This document shows positions 9,719 to 19,129 of a DNA stretch of 60,926 bases, piece after piece. This DNA is from Albidovulum inexpectatum. Its GTDB lineage: Bacteria; Pseudomonadota; Alphaproteobacteria; Rhodobacterales; Rhodobacteraceae. Location of the stretch: positions 1-60,926 of the forward strand of contig NZ_PRDS01000012.1 of assembly GCF_002927635.1 (NCBI RefSeq), in the 5' to 3' direction. The position numbers and the translations under genes were made by a program. Below the pieces are notes generated by a model, which saw only the letters and a list, made by a program, of their open reading frames with translations, did no database searches and had not been told where the DNA came from. The first letter of the stretch is position 1, and each line of letters starts with the position of its first letter.

Positions 9719-11229
9719 TGACCACGCTCGCGCATACCGATGAACAGCAGGGCGCGGCCGTACGCTCGGCCGTCTGGCTGATGCTTGCGGTCCTTGCCTG
9801 TCTCAGCGTCTGGCTGATCAACGGCCGGCCGCTATTCTATTTTGATACCGTCGCCTATGTGTCACAGGGGCATAACGGGCTGCGCCAGTTGGGATGGAGC
9901 GCGGAATCGCCTCTGGCCGGCCGTGGTGCCGCCTTGCGCGAAGCGGGTGTGCCGGCGCCCGACATTGCGCAGATCGAGGCCGACAAGACCGTCGATGGGT
10001 CGCGATCCGCCGTCTACGCGCTGATCGCCGGCGCACTTGCACGTCTGAGAATGCTCGAAGGCCTGATCGTCCTGAACGTCGCGGCCGTACTTGCGGCTGT
10101 CTGGTTGCCGATGCGCGTCGCGCTGCGGGTCTGGGGGGGCGACATGCCGATCGGCAAGGCCGTCGCCTTGCCCATTATCGTGGCATCCCTTGGGTCGCTG
10201 CCGTTCCTCATCGCCTATCTGATGCCTGACACATTCGCGCCGGTCCTGTTGCTGGTCATCGCGACACTGGTCGCGTTCGCGCAGCACATGCGACCGTGGG
10301 AGATCGCCTTTGCCGTCGCGCTTGGCGCTCTCGCGATCGTCACGCATCTGTCGCACCTTGCGATCGCGGCGCTGATGGTGCCGGCATCGGCGCTGGTCTC
10401 TGTCTTCGTGGCGCGCCGCCAATGGTGGCTTGCGCCCGCGCTTGTCGCGTTGATCGTCGGAATCGGATTTGCCGAACAAAGCGTCTTGCGCTCCGCGGCC
10501 AGATCGGTTGCCGGGGCAGAGGTCGTCATCAAGCCCTATATCACGGCGCGGATGATCCAGGACGGACCGGGGCTGGATTATCTGAACGAACATTGTCCGG
10601 ACGCCAATATCCCGACCTGCAAGCTGCACGCGGCGTTGCAATGGTCGGACGATCCCTACCGGATCACGGCCACCCATATCGTGTTCGAGACAAGCCCAAG
10701 GCTTGGGTCATTCCGCCTGATGGCGCCCGAGGACCAGAAGGCCGTGGCCGACGATCAGATCCGCTTCTTCCTTGCCGTTCTGGCCGACCGCCCGCTGGAC
10801 ACGATGGCGGCCTTTCTGAAGAACACGCTGATCCAGTCCCGCTGGGTCGCCGTCGACCTGACCCTGCCCACGGATTCCGTGGTCAACCAGAACCGGGGCG
10901 TCACGGGGTTGCTGCTTTCGGACTTCGATCACGGTCGCCTGACCCGCGATCGATCGTGGTTCGGCCCGGTCACGGTCGCGCAGGAGATCCTGTATGCCCT
11001 GTCGCTGCTTGTCATCGCGGTGCTGCTGCTGCTTCCGGGTCGGGTGCCCGCGCCGCTGAAGGCCCTGGCGGTGACGGTCCTGCTGGGCATTCTGGCCAAT
11101 GCGCTGGTCTGTGGCGGCATATCCCAACCGTCCACGCGATACGGCGCGCGGGTGATCTGGCTACTGCCTCTGGTGGCGACAATGATGCTGATATTCGCGC
11201 GCCACGGCCGCCGCGAGGTCGCGCCATGA
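9715..11229 (+). CDS. Polytopic membrane protein of unknown function, GT-C-like layout
   Basis: A 504-residue integral membrane protein without a family I recognise. A first hydrophobic segment (residues about 18-38) is followed by a short loop with an acidic residue in [12 protein letters not shown], then about six more membrane segments to residue 260. A soluble stretch of about 160 residues with Cys residues ([13 protein letters not shown]) follows, then three C-terminal segments. An acidic first extracytoplasmic loop and a large soluble loop recall GT-C glycosyltransferases that use polyprenyl-phosphate sugars. It lies between UXS and two GT2 genes with four-base overlaps on both sides. 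A Wzy-type polymerase is an alternative. Function is inferred only. Confidence 0.75.
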   Translation: MMTTLAHTDEQQGAAVRSAVWLMLAVLACLSVWLINGRPLFYFDTVAYVSQGHNGLRQLGWSAESPLAGRGAALREAGVPAPDIAQIEADKTVDGSRSAVYALIAGALARLRMLEGLIVLNVAAVLAAVWLPMRVALRVWGGDMPIGKAVALPIIVASLGSLPFLIAYLMPDTFAPVLLLVIATLVAFAQHMRPWEIAFAVALGALAIVTHLSHLAIAALMVPASALVSVFVARRQWWLAPALVALIVGIGFAEQSVLRSAARSVAGAEVVIKPYITARMIQDGPGLDYLNEHCPDANIPTCKLHAALQWSDDPYRITATHIVFETSPRLGSFRLMAPEDQKAVADDQIRFFLAVLADRPLDTMAAFLKNTLIQSRWVAVDLTLPTDSVVNQNRGVTGLLLSDFDHGRLTRDRSWFGPVTVAQEILYALSLLVIAVLLLLPGRVPAPLKALAVTVLLGILANALVCGGISQPSTRYGARVIWLLPLVATMMLIFARHGRREVAP

Positions 11230-12239
11230 CCCACGACTTGCGCATATCGGCCATCGTGCCTGCCTATCGTGCAGCGCATCTGTTGCCGCGGGTGCTTGCG
11301 CCGCTGATCGCCCTGCGCGATGCGGGCGAACTGGCCGAGGTGATCGTCGTCGATGATGTCTCGCCCGATGACACGGCACGTGTGGCGCGCGACCTTGGGG
11401 CGCGCGTCATCGTGATGGCGCGGAACGGCGGTCCGGGTGCTGCGCGAAACCGCGCGGCGCATGAGGCCGTTGGCGACATCCTGTGGTTCGTGGACAGTGA
11501 TGTGATCCCGGACAGGCGTGGGCCTGCGCGGATCCGCGCGGCGATGACGGATGCCGAAGTCGGCGCCGTCTTCGGGTCATACGATGCCGAACCGGAAGGG
11601 ACGTCGTGGTTTTCACGCTACAAGAACCTGATGCACCGCTACTATCATCAGCGGGCCCAGCGCGACGCGCGGACCTTCTGGGCCGGTTGCGGTGCGGTGC
11701 GGCGTGACGTGTTCATGACTGTGGGCGGTTTCGATACCGAAACCTATCGGATCCCTTCGATCGAGGATATCGAGCTTGGCTATCGCATCCGCCGCGCGGG
11801 TTGGCGGATCGTCGTCGACCCCGATCTGCTTGGCAAGCATCTGAAGGTCTGGACACCCCGAAGCGCCATCCATACCGACATATTCTGTCGGGCGCTGCCA
11901 TGGTCGCGGCTGATGATCGCCCGCGAGGGGCTGCATGACGATCTGAACACCGGTTGGGGCGAAAGGGTCCGGGCGCTGATTGCCGCGGCGCTTGTGCTGT
12001 CGGTGCTGGCATTGCCCTTCGTGCCCGGACTTTGGCCGCTGACCCTGGCGGTTCTGGCCGCCGCGCTGCTGGCCAATCTGCCCTTTCTGCGCTTCATGCG
12101 CGCGCATGGCGGAACGCTGTTTGCGCTCAAGAGCTTTCTCTATCACCAGATCTATTACCTCTATTCGGCCGCGTCCTATGCCTGGTGCCTGTTCGAATAC
12201 CATGTCCTTGGGCGGCGCGACCGCCTGCATGTGCCCTGA
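11226..12239 (+). CDS. Glycosyltransferase family 2, membrane-associated
   Basis: A GT-A fold transferase of about 337 residues. The N-terminus shows IVPAYRAAHLLPRV, EVIVVDDVSPDDT and the metal-binding VDSDV (DxD-like), then WAGCGAVRRDVF and the ED motif SIEDIELGYRIRRAGW. Two or three hydrophobic segments near residues 240-280 anchor it to the membrane. The start is ATG 11226, which overlaps the preceding stop; the much longer open frame upstream is a shadow of the preceding membrane protein. Sugar donor and acceptor cannot be told. Confidence 0.9.
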   Translation: MTHDLRISAIVPAYRAAHLLPRVLAPLIALRDAGELAEVIVVDDVSPDDTARVARDLGARVIVMARNGGPGAARNRAAHEAVGDILWFVDSDVIPDRRGPARIRAAMTDAEVGAVFGSYDAEPEGTSWFSRYKNLMHRYYHQRAQRDARTFWAGCGAVRRDVFMTVGGFDTETYRIPSIEDIELGYRIRRAGWRIVVDPDLLGKHLKVWTPRSAIHTDIFCRALPWSRLMIAREGLHDDLNTGWGERVRALIAAALVLSVLALPFVPGLWPLTLAVLAAALLANLPFLRFMRAHGGTLFALKSFLYHQIYYLYSAASYAWCLFEYHVLGRRDRLHVP

Positions 12240-12242
12240 GCC

Positions 12243-13205
12243 ATGACGATGACCGACGCGACCAGACCCGAAGCCAGCTGTGTGAGTGAAATGAAGGATA
12301 TCGAGGAACACGCGGCCAAGGCCGCCGATGGACCCGCGCCGGATGTGCAGGGTCTGTCGCTGAGCGTGGTCATTCCGGCCTATAACGAGGAAGGCGCCAT
12401 CGGTCAGACGGTCGAGAACGTTCGCGCGGCCCTGGAGCCGCTGGGCATACCGTACGAGATCATCGTCGTGGATGACGGATCCGAGGATTGCACGCTCGAG
12501 ATTGCGCGCAACAGCGGTGCGATTGTCGACAGCAATCAGGTGAATACCGGCTATGGAGCCGCGCTGAAACGGGGCATCCGCCGGGCGCGGCACGAATACG
12601 TGGCCATAATCGATGCGGACGGAACCTATCCGGCGCATTACCTGCCCCAGATGCTGGCACTGTGTCGCGATCAGGACATGGTGGTGGGCGATCGCGGTTC
12701 TGCCATGCGCAACGTGCCGCTGATCCGCCGGCCCGCGAAATGGTTCCTCAACCGCTTTGCGTCGTTCCTGGCAGAACGTCGGCTGAACGATCTGAATTCC
12801 GGCCTGCGCGTCTTTCGCAAGTCCGAACTGGTGCCGTTTCTGCCGCTTCTGCCCCAGAAGTTTTCCTTTACCACCACGATCACGCTGTGCATGTCGTGCA
12901 ACGGCAAGCGGATGATCTATTTCCCGATCGAATACGGCAAGCGGGTGGGCAAGTCGAAGATCCGTCCGGTGGACTTCCTGAACTTCCTGATCCTGATCCT
13001 GCGCATGACGGTTCTGTTCAACCCGTTGCGCGTCTTCATCCCGCTGGGTCTGATCCTGATGGGGATCGGCATGACCAAGCTTGTCTATGACATATACATG
13101 GACAACCTGTCGGAAACGACGGTGTTTGCCTTCCTGTCGGCGCTGATCATCTGGTCGCTGGGCCTGATCGCCGACATGATCTCGCGTCTGCATCTGAGGC
13201 CATGA
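12243..13205 (+). CDS. DPM1/DPG-like glycosyltransferase family 2 (polyprenyl-phosphate sugar synthase)
   Basis: Cytoplasmic GT2 with C-terminal membrane helices. An N-terminal extension of about 40 residues precedes LSVVIPAYNEEGAIG. IIVVDDGSEDCT, NTGYGAALKRGI and the metal-binding IDADGTYP follow, then LNDLNSGLRVFRK as in dolichol-phosphate-mannose/glucose synthases. Two membrane segments lie at about 255-275 and 290-310. Such enzymes move a sugar from a nucleotide donor to polyprenyl phosphate, giving the donor for GT-C enzymes outside the membrane. Three bases after the preceding gene and overlapping the next by four. The neighbouring YbhN-type protein and GT-C candidates fit this role. 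Confidence 0.87.
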   Translation: MTMTDATRPEASCVSEMKDIEEHAAKAADGPAPDVQGLSLSVVIPAYNEEGAIGQTVENVRAALEPLGIPYEIIVVDDGSEDCTLEIARNSGAIVDSNQVNTGYGAALKRGIRRARHEYVAIIDADGTYPAHYLPQMLALCRDQDMVVGDRGSAMRNVPLIRRPAKWFLNRFASFLAERRLNDLNSGLRVFRKSELVPFLPLLPQKFSFTTTITLCMSCNGKRMIYFPIEYGKRVGKSKIRPVDFLNFLILILRMTVLFNPLRVFIPLGLILMGIGMTKLVYDIYMDNLSETTVFAFLSALIIWSLGLIADMISRLHLRP

Positions 13206-14176
13206 TGTCTGGCGGGGGGGCAGGGAAGCGGGGCGGCTGGCTGATACGCGCGCTTGGATCGGCTGTGGCGCTGGGCCTGATACTGTGGTTCCTGCCACTT
13301 GAGCGGATTGGGTCCGCGCTGGGCCGCCTGTCGGCGCCGATATTCCTGTCCGTTCTGGTTGCCTTTCTCGCCTGCCACGTGGTCACGGCGACGAAGTGGT
13401 GGGTTCTGATGGGCCGGGCCATCCCATGGCGGGTGGCGCTGCGCGCGCATTTCGCCGGGCTTGCGGCCAATCTGTGCCTGCCAGGCGCCGTGGGCGGTGA
13501 CGCCGTGCGTGCCGGGTTTGCACATGCATACATGCGGGACGGACCGCGTGTTGCCGTGGCCGCCATTGTCGATCGGCTGATCGACATGGTGGCGCTGGCC
13601 TGTCTGGCCCTGTCGGGGCTGGTTCTTGTGCCGGCTGGAAACGCACCGGTCGGGCTTGCGCTGGGCGTGGGGGGTGTCGTGGCCGCGCTTGCGCTGGCAA
13701 CGCTGGTCATCCTGCCATGGCTGATACCCGCGATCTGGAGGCGCTGGCCGCATCTGCCGATGGGCGGCCTGTTTCTTCGTGTCGCCGACGGCTTTTCCGC
13801 GTTGCGCTCGGCCCGGGCAAGGATTGCGGTGGCCTTCCTTCTTTCGCTTCTTGCGCAGGCCATGCTTGTGACCTTGTTCATCGGCCTGGCAATGTCGGTT
13901 GGGGTCGCCTTGCCCTGGCCGGTCTGGTTCCTGACATGGCCTCTGGCCAAGATCGTGGCGACGCTGCCGATCTCGCTGGGCGGCCTTGGCGTGCGCGAAG
14001 GCACGCTGGCCGCGCTGGCCCTGCCGTTCGGGGCCAGCGCGCATGACGTCGTCGCCGCCGGTCTGGCATGGCAGGCCGTGCTTTGGCTCGCGGGCGGCAT
14101 CGGGGCGCTGACATTCCCGCTGGGCGGGCCCATGTCCGCACGGATCAAACAGGAGGCGGGCGAAGGTGCGGAATGA
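13202..14176 (+). CDS. YbhN/LPG-synthase transmembrane-domain (flippase-like) protein
   Basis: A 324-residue polytopic protein with about eight hydrophobic segments, resembling the membrane half of lysylphosphatidylglycerol synthase (UPF0104/YbhN family). Typical signatures are NLCLPGAVGGDAVRA, AAIVDRLIDMVAL and LGGLGVREGTLAAL. It lacks the soluble aminoacyl-transferase half, so lipid lysylation is excluded. Stand-alone members often sit beside DPM-like GT2s and are suspected to move polyprenyl-P-sugars or other lipids across the membrane; this is an inference. Overlaps both neighbours (4 and 11 bases). Confidence 0.82.
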   Translation: MMSGGGAGKRGGWLIRALGSAVALGLILWFLPLERIGSALGRLSAPIFLSVLVAFLACHVVTATKWWVLMGRAIPWRVALRAHFAGLAANLCLPGAVGGDAVRAGFAHAYMRDGPRVAVAAIVDRLIDMVALACLALSGLVLVPAGNAPVGLALGVGGVVAALALATLVILPWLIPAIWRRWPHLPMGGLFLRVADGFSALRSARARIAVAFLLSLLAQAMLVTLFIGLAMSVGVALPWPVWFLTWPLAKIVATLPISLGGLGVREGTLAALALPFGASAHDVVAAGLAWQAVLWLAGGIGALTFPLGGPMSARIKQEAGEGAE

Positions 14177-15641
14177 ACATGACGAAACAAGCGGCAGGGC
14201 CGATCAGGTGACGCCGGCGCATCCAGAGCTTCCGCGCGTCGCGGTTCTGGGCGCGGGCCCCGCGGGCATCGCCGCCGCGCTGGCCCTGTCACGCGGTCGG
14301 GCGCAGGTCGAGGTCTTCGAGCGCGCGCCGGTCGTGGGCGGCAACGCGGCATCGTTCCAGATCGAAGGCATCTGGTGCGATTACGGCTCGCACCGGTTTC
14401 ACCCGGCGGCCGATCCCGACGTGCTGCAGGATGTGCGCGATCTGCTGGGCGAGGATCTTCTTCTGCGCCCTCGGCATGGCCGAATCCGGCTGGGGGGGCG
14501 GTGGATCCACTTCCCGCTGAAATTGCAGGATGCGCTTCTTCGTCTTCCCCCGCGCTTTTCCGCGGCGCTTTTGCGCGATATGGCGACGGGCCCCATGCGA
14601 AAACGCAAGGAAGCCGCCGAGACGTTCTCTTCGGTCCTGTATCGGGGATTGGGGCCGACGATTTCCGAGAACTTCTACTTTCCCTATGTGCGAAAGCTTT
14701 GGGGTCTGGAGCCCGACCAGCTGGCCGTGACGCTGGCCGAAAGGCGGGTATCGGGCAGTTCCGTGGGAAAGATCCTGGGGCGGATGGTGCGGATGGTGCC
14801 GGGTCTGCGTGGCAAGACCACGGGACGGTTTTTCTATCCGCGGCAAGGATTCGGGCAGATCTGCGAAACCATGGCCGAAAGGGCCATGGCCCAGGGCGCA
14901 AGATTCCATCTTGGCGCCGAGATCCGCCGGATCGAGCGCGAGGGCACGCGCGTCACCGGGCTGGTCGTCGCCGATGGCGAAGGGGAAAGGCGCGTGGTCG
15001 CCGATCAGATCTACTCGACCATACCGCTGACCGCTGCCGTTCGGCTCATGGATCCGGCGCCGCCGCAGCCGGTTCTGGACGCGGCCGATGCGATCCGCTT
15101 TCGCGGCATGATCCTGATCTATCTGGTGCTGAAGACCAAGCGCTTCACCGAATATGACGCACACTACTTCCCCGAAACCTCGATCCCGATCAGCCGCATG
15201 TCCGAGCCGCGAAACTACAACGCGGCCGACGAGCCGGGCGACCGGACCGTGCTGTGCGCCGAACTGCCCTGTGATCCGGGCGAACGGTGGTGGAACATGG
15301 ACGACGACGAGCTTGGCGCGCACTTCTGCGACTGGCTTGGATCGGTCGGTCTTCCGGTTGATGTTCGGGTGATGCGAACGGTGACGCGCCGGATCTCGCA
15401 TGCCTACCCCGTTTACGATCTGGACTATCAGCGCAATTTCGAGACGCTGGATGATTGGCTGTCGTCGCTGGACGGGTATCTGGGCTTTGGTCGCCAGGGA
15501 CTGTTTGCCCACGACAACACCCACCATGCCTTTGCGATGGCCTATGCCGCCGCGCAGGTTCTTCGCCCGGACGGCCGGATCGATCGGGACGCCTGGGCGG
15601 CGCATCGCCGGGCATTTGAAAGCCACCGCGTGGAGGATTGA
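14166..15641 (+). CDS. FAD-dependent UDP-galactopyranose-mutase-like/amine-oxidase-like oxidoreductase
   Basis: A 491-residue flavoprotein. VAVLGAGPAGIAAALAL is the FAD-binding Rossmann motif, followed by the second-strand acidic residue (EVFERAPVVGGNAAS) and YGSHRFH. The middle contains ENFYFPYVRKLWG and the C-terminus YLGFGRQGLFAHDNTHHAF. This layout matches the protoporphyrinogen-oxidase/UGM-like family common in polysaccharide loci. The exact reaction is unknown; sugar ring contraction or another redox-neutral sugar rearrangement is likely. It is clearly paralogous to the gene at 25022. The start is GTG 14166, overlapping the previous gene by 11 bases; GTG 14208 is an alternative. Confidence 0.83.
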   Translation: MRNEHDETSGRADQVTPAHPELPRVAVLGAGPAGIAAALALSRGRAQVEVFERAPVVGGNAASFQIEGIWCDYGSHRFHPAADPDVLQDVRDLLGEDLLLRPRHGRIRLGGRWIHFPLKLQDALLRLPPRFSAALLRDMATGPMRKRKEAAETFSSVLYRGLGPTISENFYFPYVRKLWGLEPDQLAVTLAERRVSGSSVGKILGRMVRMVPGLRGKTTGRFFYPRQGFGQICETMAERAMAQGARFHLGAEIRRIEREGTRVTGLVVADGEGERRVVADQIYSTIPLTAAVRLMDPAPPQPVLDAADAIRFRGMILIYLVLKTKRFTEYDAHYFPETSIPISRMSEPRNYNAADEPGDRTVLCAELPCDPGERWWNMDDDELGAHFCDWLGSVGLPVDVRVMRTVTRRISHAYPVYDLDYQRNFETLDDWLSSLDGYLGFGRQGLFAHDNTHHAFAMAYAAAQVLRPDGRIDRDAWAAHRRAFESHRVED

Positions 15642-15642
15642 G

Positions 15643-16428
15643 ATGCCGCCGCCGGTGATCGATATCCTGATGTACCATTCGATCTCGAACCGGGGCGGGG
15701 CGACCTCGATCACGCCCGAGGTCTTCCTCAGCCAGGTGGATGCGCTCGCTCAGTCCGGCCTGCCAGTGATCACCATGGACGATCTTCTGGCCGCGCGGCG
15801 CGGTGGGCCGGCGTTGCCAGACAGATCGATCATCCTGACCTTTGACGACGGGTTTCGTGACTTCCTCGATACCGCGTGGCCGGTTCTTTCGCGCCACGGA
15901 TTTCGCCCGATCGTCTATCTGCCCACCGCCCATGTGGGACGCGCCGAGCGTTGGGCAGGGGGTGCCGAGCCGCCCCGGGCATTGATGTCCTGGGCGGAAA
16001 TCCGGGCCCTTGCCGCCGAGGGCGTCCTGTTTGGCAGTCACACGGTCAGCCATGCCGATCTGGATCTGCTGGACGGGGATGCAAGCATGGCCGAACTCAT
16101 CGTCTCGCGCAGAAAGCTTGAAGACATACTGGACCGGCCGGTCCGACATTTCGCCCCGCCCTATGGACGCGCGGGGCCCGAGGTTCGAAGCCAGATCGCG
16201 CAGGTCTATGAAACCTCGGTTGGCACACGACTGGGGCAGGCGACGGCCAAGAGCGACCCGTTCGATTTGCCAAGGATCGAGATGTTCTATTTCACCGATC
16301 TTTCCCGATGGCGCGATTGGCTTGCGGGCAAGGGCAAGGCCTATCTGGTACTGCGACGGGGTTTGCGCGCAATCCGGCACGCCGTCCTGCATCCGTCCGG
16401 GGCAAATCCCCGTCGGACACCATCATGA
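15643..16428 (+). CDS. Polysaccharide deacetylase (NodB domain, CE4)
   Basis: About 261 residues with the carbohydrate esterase 4 motifs in order: DILMYHSIS, TFDDGF (Asp-Asp of motif 1), GSHTVSHADL (metal His pair, motif 2) and FAPPYGR (motif 3). Such enzymes remove N-acetyl groups from glycans. No signal peptide is visible, so it would act in the cytoplasm or be exported otherwise; other stand-alone NodB proteins in capsule loci are similar. ATG 15643 follows the previous stop by one base and its own stop overlaps the flippase start. The longer upstream frame is a shadow. Confidence 0.9.
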   Translation: MPPPVIDILMYHSISNRGGATSITPEVFLSQVDALAQSGLPVITMDDLLAARRGGPALPDRSIILTFDDGFRDFLDTAWPVLSRHGFRPIVYLPTAHVGRAERWAGGAEPPRALMSWAEIRALAAEGVLFGSHTVSHADLDLLDGDASMAELIVSRRKLEDILDRPVRHFAPPYGRAGPEVRSQIAQVYETSVGTRLGQATAKSDPFDLPRIEMFYFTDLSRWRDWLAGKGKAYLVLRRGLRAIRHAVLHPSGANPRRTPS

Positions 16429-17870
16429 CGGTCGGGCGCAAGTTCCTGGGCGGGGTGGCCTGGATGGCTGCGGGCGGCTGGACAGAGCAGGCAATCAATT
16501 TTGTCGTCTTCATCGTCATGGCAAAGATCCTGGGCCCCGAACGCTATGGGCTTTTGTCCATGGCGGCCGTCTTCATCGTTCTGGCCGAGGCCTTGGTGCG
16601 CGAAAGCGTGTCCGAATACCTGATTGCCGCGCCCGACCCTGCGCCCGAGGATTTCAACGCCACCTTCTGGCTGACGGCCGGGCTGGGGCTGGTGCTGGCG
16701 GTCGCGCTGTGGCTTGGCGCAGGCTGGATCGGCACCTTTTACGGGCATCCGATTGTCGCGGGACTGATCAGGGTTCTGTCGGTGACGGTTCTGATGATCG
16801 CCTTCACCGCCGTTCCGGTGGCGATCCTGCGGCGCGAGCTCAATTTTCGGGTCCTGTCGCTGCGCGCGGTCGTGGGCGTGGCCGTCGGGGGGGCGGTCGG
16901 AATCTTCATGGCCTTGACGGGCTGGGGCGTGTGGAGCTTTGCCGGTCAGTGGATCGCGATGATCGCGGCGAATGTCGTTCTTGCGTGGACCTCGGTTCCG
17001 TGGCGGCCCGGTCTGAAGACGACGCGGGCGCATCTGGCGCGGGCGGGCCGGTTCGGCGCGCAGGTGCTTGGCCTGCGCCTTGCGGAACTGACACTGGTGC
17101 AGTTGCCGACCTTGATGATCGGGGCGTTTCTCGGGCCTGTCGCAACGGGGCTTTACGCCCTTTCCTGGCGGCTGGTCGAGACGCTGACCTTTCTCATCTC
17201 CACCCCGTTGCGTATGGTTTCACAGCCAGCATTCGCCGCGCTTGGCCGCGATGGCGGGCGGCCGGGCGATTTCCTGTTGGATATCGCGCGTCTGACCGGT
17301 GTTGTGGCATTTCCCTTCTTCATCGGACTAGCCCTGGTGGCACAGCCGGCCATCCTGCTGTTCTTCGGCGAAAGCTGGGCAGGCGCCGCGCCCGTCCTTT
17401 CGATACTCGCTTTGCTGGGGCTGTATCTGGCCTTTGCGATGGTTCAGCAAAGCTTCTGCCTGGCTGCAGGGCGGGCGGGTGAAATCATGGGGCTGGCCTG
17501 GATCAATGCCGCTCTGGCGGCGGGCCTGATGGCTGTGTCCGCGCCCTGGGGCCTGACGGCGATCACGGGGGCCTTCGTTGCGGCGCATTATCTGGCCTGG
17601 CCCCTGCGCTATCGTCTGGTGGCGCGGATCGGGCAGATATCGGCATGGCCTCTGGTCGCTTGCAAGGTCCGGCCCGCCATGGCCGCTGTGGCGATGGGGC
17701 TGGCGGTTGCGGCGGTTCGATGGCTGCTTGCCGGACAGCCGGTTCTGCTGGAGCTGGGGGCAGCCGTCCTGACCGGGGCCGGGGTCTATGCGCTGCTTGT
17801 CCTTGCGACGATGCGCGACCGCATGTGGCTTTTGCGCTCGATGATCCGACCGGAGGCTGCAGGCGCATGA
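16425..17870 (+). CDS. Wzx-type oligosaccharide flippase (MOP/polysaccharide transporter)
   Basis: About 481 residues with 12-14 hydrophobic segments distributed along the full length, the plan of the MATE-like polysaccharide exporters. The N-terminal FLGGVAWMAAGGWTEQAINFVVFIVMAKILGPERYGLLSMA is characteristic of this family (lipopolysaccharide biosynthesis protein). It is expected to move undecaprenyl-diphosphate oligosaccharides to the periplasm. ATG 16425 overlaps the deacetylase stop (ATGA), and its stop overlaps the next start in the same way. No Wzy with clear similarity accompanies it; the 9715 protein is the only candidate in the operon. Confidence 0.88.
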   Translation: MTVGRKFLGGVAWMAAGGWTEQAINFVVFIVMAKILGPERYGLLSMAAVFIVLAEALVRESVSEYLIAAPDPAPEDFNATFWLTAGLGLVLAVALWLGAGWIGTFYGHPIVAGLIRVLSVTVLMIAFTAVPVAILRRELNFRVLSLRAVVGVAVGGAVGIFMALTGWGVWSFAGQWIAMIAANVVLAWTSVPWRPGLKTTRAHLARAGRFGAQVLGLRLAELTLVQLPTLMIGAFLGPVATGLYALSWRLVETLTFLISTPLRMVSQPAFAALGRDGGRPGDFLLDIARLTGVVAFPFFIGLALVAQPAILLFFGESWAGAAPVLSILALLGLYLAFAMVQQSFCLAAGRAGEIMGLAWINAALAAGLMAVSAPWGLTAITGAFVAAHYLAWPLRYRLVARIGQISAWPLVACKVRPAMAAVAMGLAVAAVRWLLAGQPVLLELGAAVLTGAGVYALLVLATMRDRMWLLRSMIRPEAAGA

Positions 17871-19129
17871 GATCGCTGTCCATTGTCATGTTCACGACCT
17901 TCTATCCTCCGCATTCCTTTGGCGGCGATGCGATCGGGGTGCAAAGGATGGCGCGCGCGCTTGCCTCGCGCGGGCACCGCGTGACGGTCGTGCATGACGA
18001 GGACAGCTACCGCATCCTGGGCGGGCGGGTTCAGCCAAAGGACGCGACAGATGGCGTCGAGCGGATCGGCCTGAGATCTTCCGCGGGATTTGTATCGAAC
18101 CTGATGGTCCAGCAACTGGGCCGGCCGGTCCTGCATGCCGCGCGCATCCGGAAGATACTGGATGAAAGGCGGCCCGACATCATCTGGTACAACAACACCT
18201 CGCTGATCGGTGGGCCGGGCCTTCTGCGCATGGGGGATGGGCTGAAAGTCTATGAGGCGCATGAACACTGGTTGGTCTGTCCGACCCATGTGCTTTGGCG
18301 ATATGGACGCGAATTGTGCGACTCGCGCGAATGCCTGCGCTGCCAGATCAGCTATCGCCGTCCGCCGCAACTGTGGCGACGGACGGGGCAACTGGACAGG
18401 GCGCTGGACCGGATGGATCTCATCATCGCAAAGAGCCGCTTCAGCCGGGACAAGCATCGGGAATTCGGCCTGCGGCAGCAGATGGAGGTCTTGCCCTATT
18501 TCCTGCCCGATATCTATGAGCTGCCGCCGCCGCATGGGGGCCACCCGCGCCCATACTTTCTGTTTGTCGGGCGGCTGGAGAAGATCAAGGGCCTGCAGGA
18601 TGTGATCCCGGCCATGGCGGACTGCCCCGATGCCGATCTCTTGATCCTGGGCGACGGCGATTACGCCGATGAGCTGAAGCGTCTGGCGGCGGGCAATCCG
18701 CGGATCCATTTCCTGGGCCGCAAGACGCCAGAAGAATTGAATGCCTATTATCGCGGGGCCCTGGCGCTGATCGTGCCGTCGGTCTGTTACGAAACCTTCG
18801 GGATCATCCTGATCGAAAGCTTTCGGCTGGGCACGCCCGTGATCGCCCGCAGGCTGGGGCCGTTCCCCGAGATTGTCGAGGCCGCGGGGGCGGGCGCACT
18901 GTTTTCCAACCGACAAGAGCTTGTGTCCGCAATGGTCGAGTTGCAGTCGAATCCCCAGATCCGGCAGCGACGTGGAGAGGCCGCGCGCGAGGCTTTTGGC
19001 CGGATCTGGCGCGAGGACCGGGTGCTGGCCGCCTATTGCGCGGCCTTCGCCCGCGCGGCACATCGGCGGGGGGATTCGGGGCTTGCGCGCGCATTGGAGG
19101 CCGGCGCACTTGAGCGCGGGGCAGGCTAG
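17867..19129 (+). CDS. Glycosyltransferase family 4
   Basis: About 420 residues, GT-B fold. The N-terminal half opens with FTTFYPPHSFGGDAIGVQRMARAL, typical of GT4. The C-terminal half shows FLFVGRLEKIKGLQDVI, ILGDGDY and the nucleotide-sugar-binding E-x7-E in YETFGIILIESFRLGTPVIA. A Cys-rich loop (RELCDSRECLRCQ) lies near residue 150, unusual but seen in some GT4s. Last gene of the nine-gene operon; its stop overlaps by four bases the stop of the convergent GMC gene, so no terminator separates them. Confidence 0.92.
   Translation: MRSLSIVMFTTFYPPHSFGGDAIGVQRMARALASRGHRVTVVHDEDSYRILGGRVQPKDATDGVERIGLRSSAGFVSNLMVQQLGRPVLHAARIRKILDERRPDIIWYNNTSLIGGPGLLRMGDGLKVYEAHEHWLVCPTHVLWRYGRELCDSRECLRCQISYRRPPQLWRRTGQLDRALDRMDLIIAKSRFSRDKHREFGLRQQMEVLPYFLPDIYELPPPHGGHPRPYFLFVGRLEKIKGLQDVIPAMADCPDADLLILGDGDYADELKRLAAGNPRIHFLGRKTPEELNAYYRGALALIVPSVCYETFGIILIESFRLGTPVIARRLGPFPEIVEAAGAGALFSNRQELVSAMVELQSNPQIRQRRGEAAREAFGRIWREDRVLAAYCAAFARAAHRRGDSGLARALEAGALERGAG

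Noticed and set aside
10296-11225. Long N-terminal extension of the GT2 frame
   Set aside because: It overlaps the 9715 membrane protein out of frame; the GT2 fold begins at 11226 with a coupled start.
13147-14901. A 584-codon minus-strand frame across the YbhN-type and flavoprotein genes
   Set aside because: Composition dominated by Arg, Pro, Ala and Ser, no domain, and it covers two genes that have clear families.
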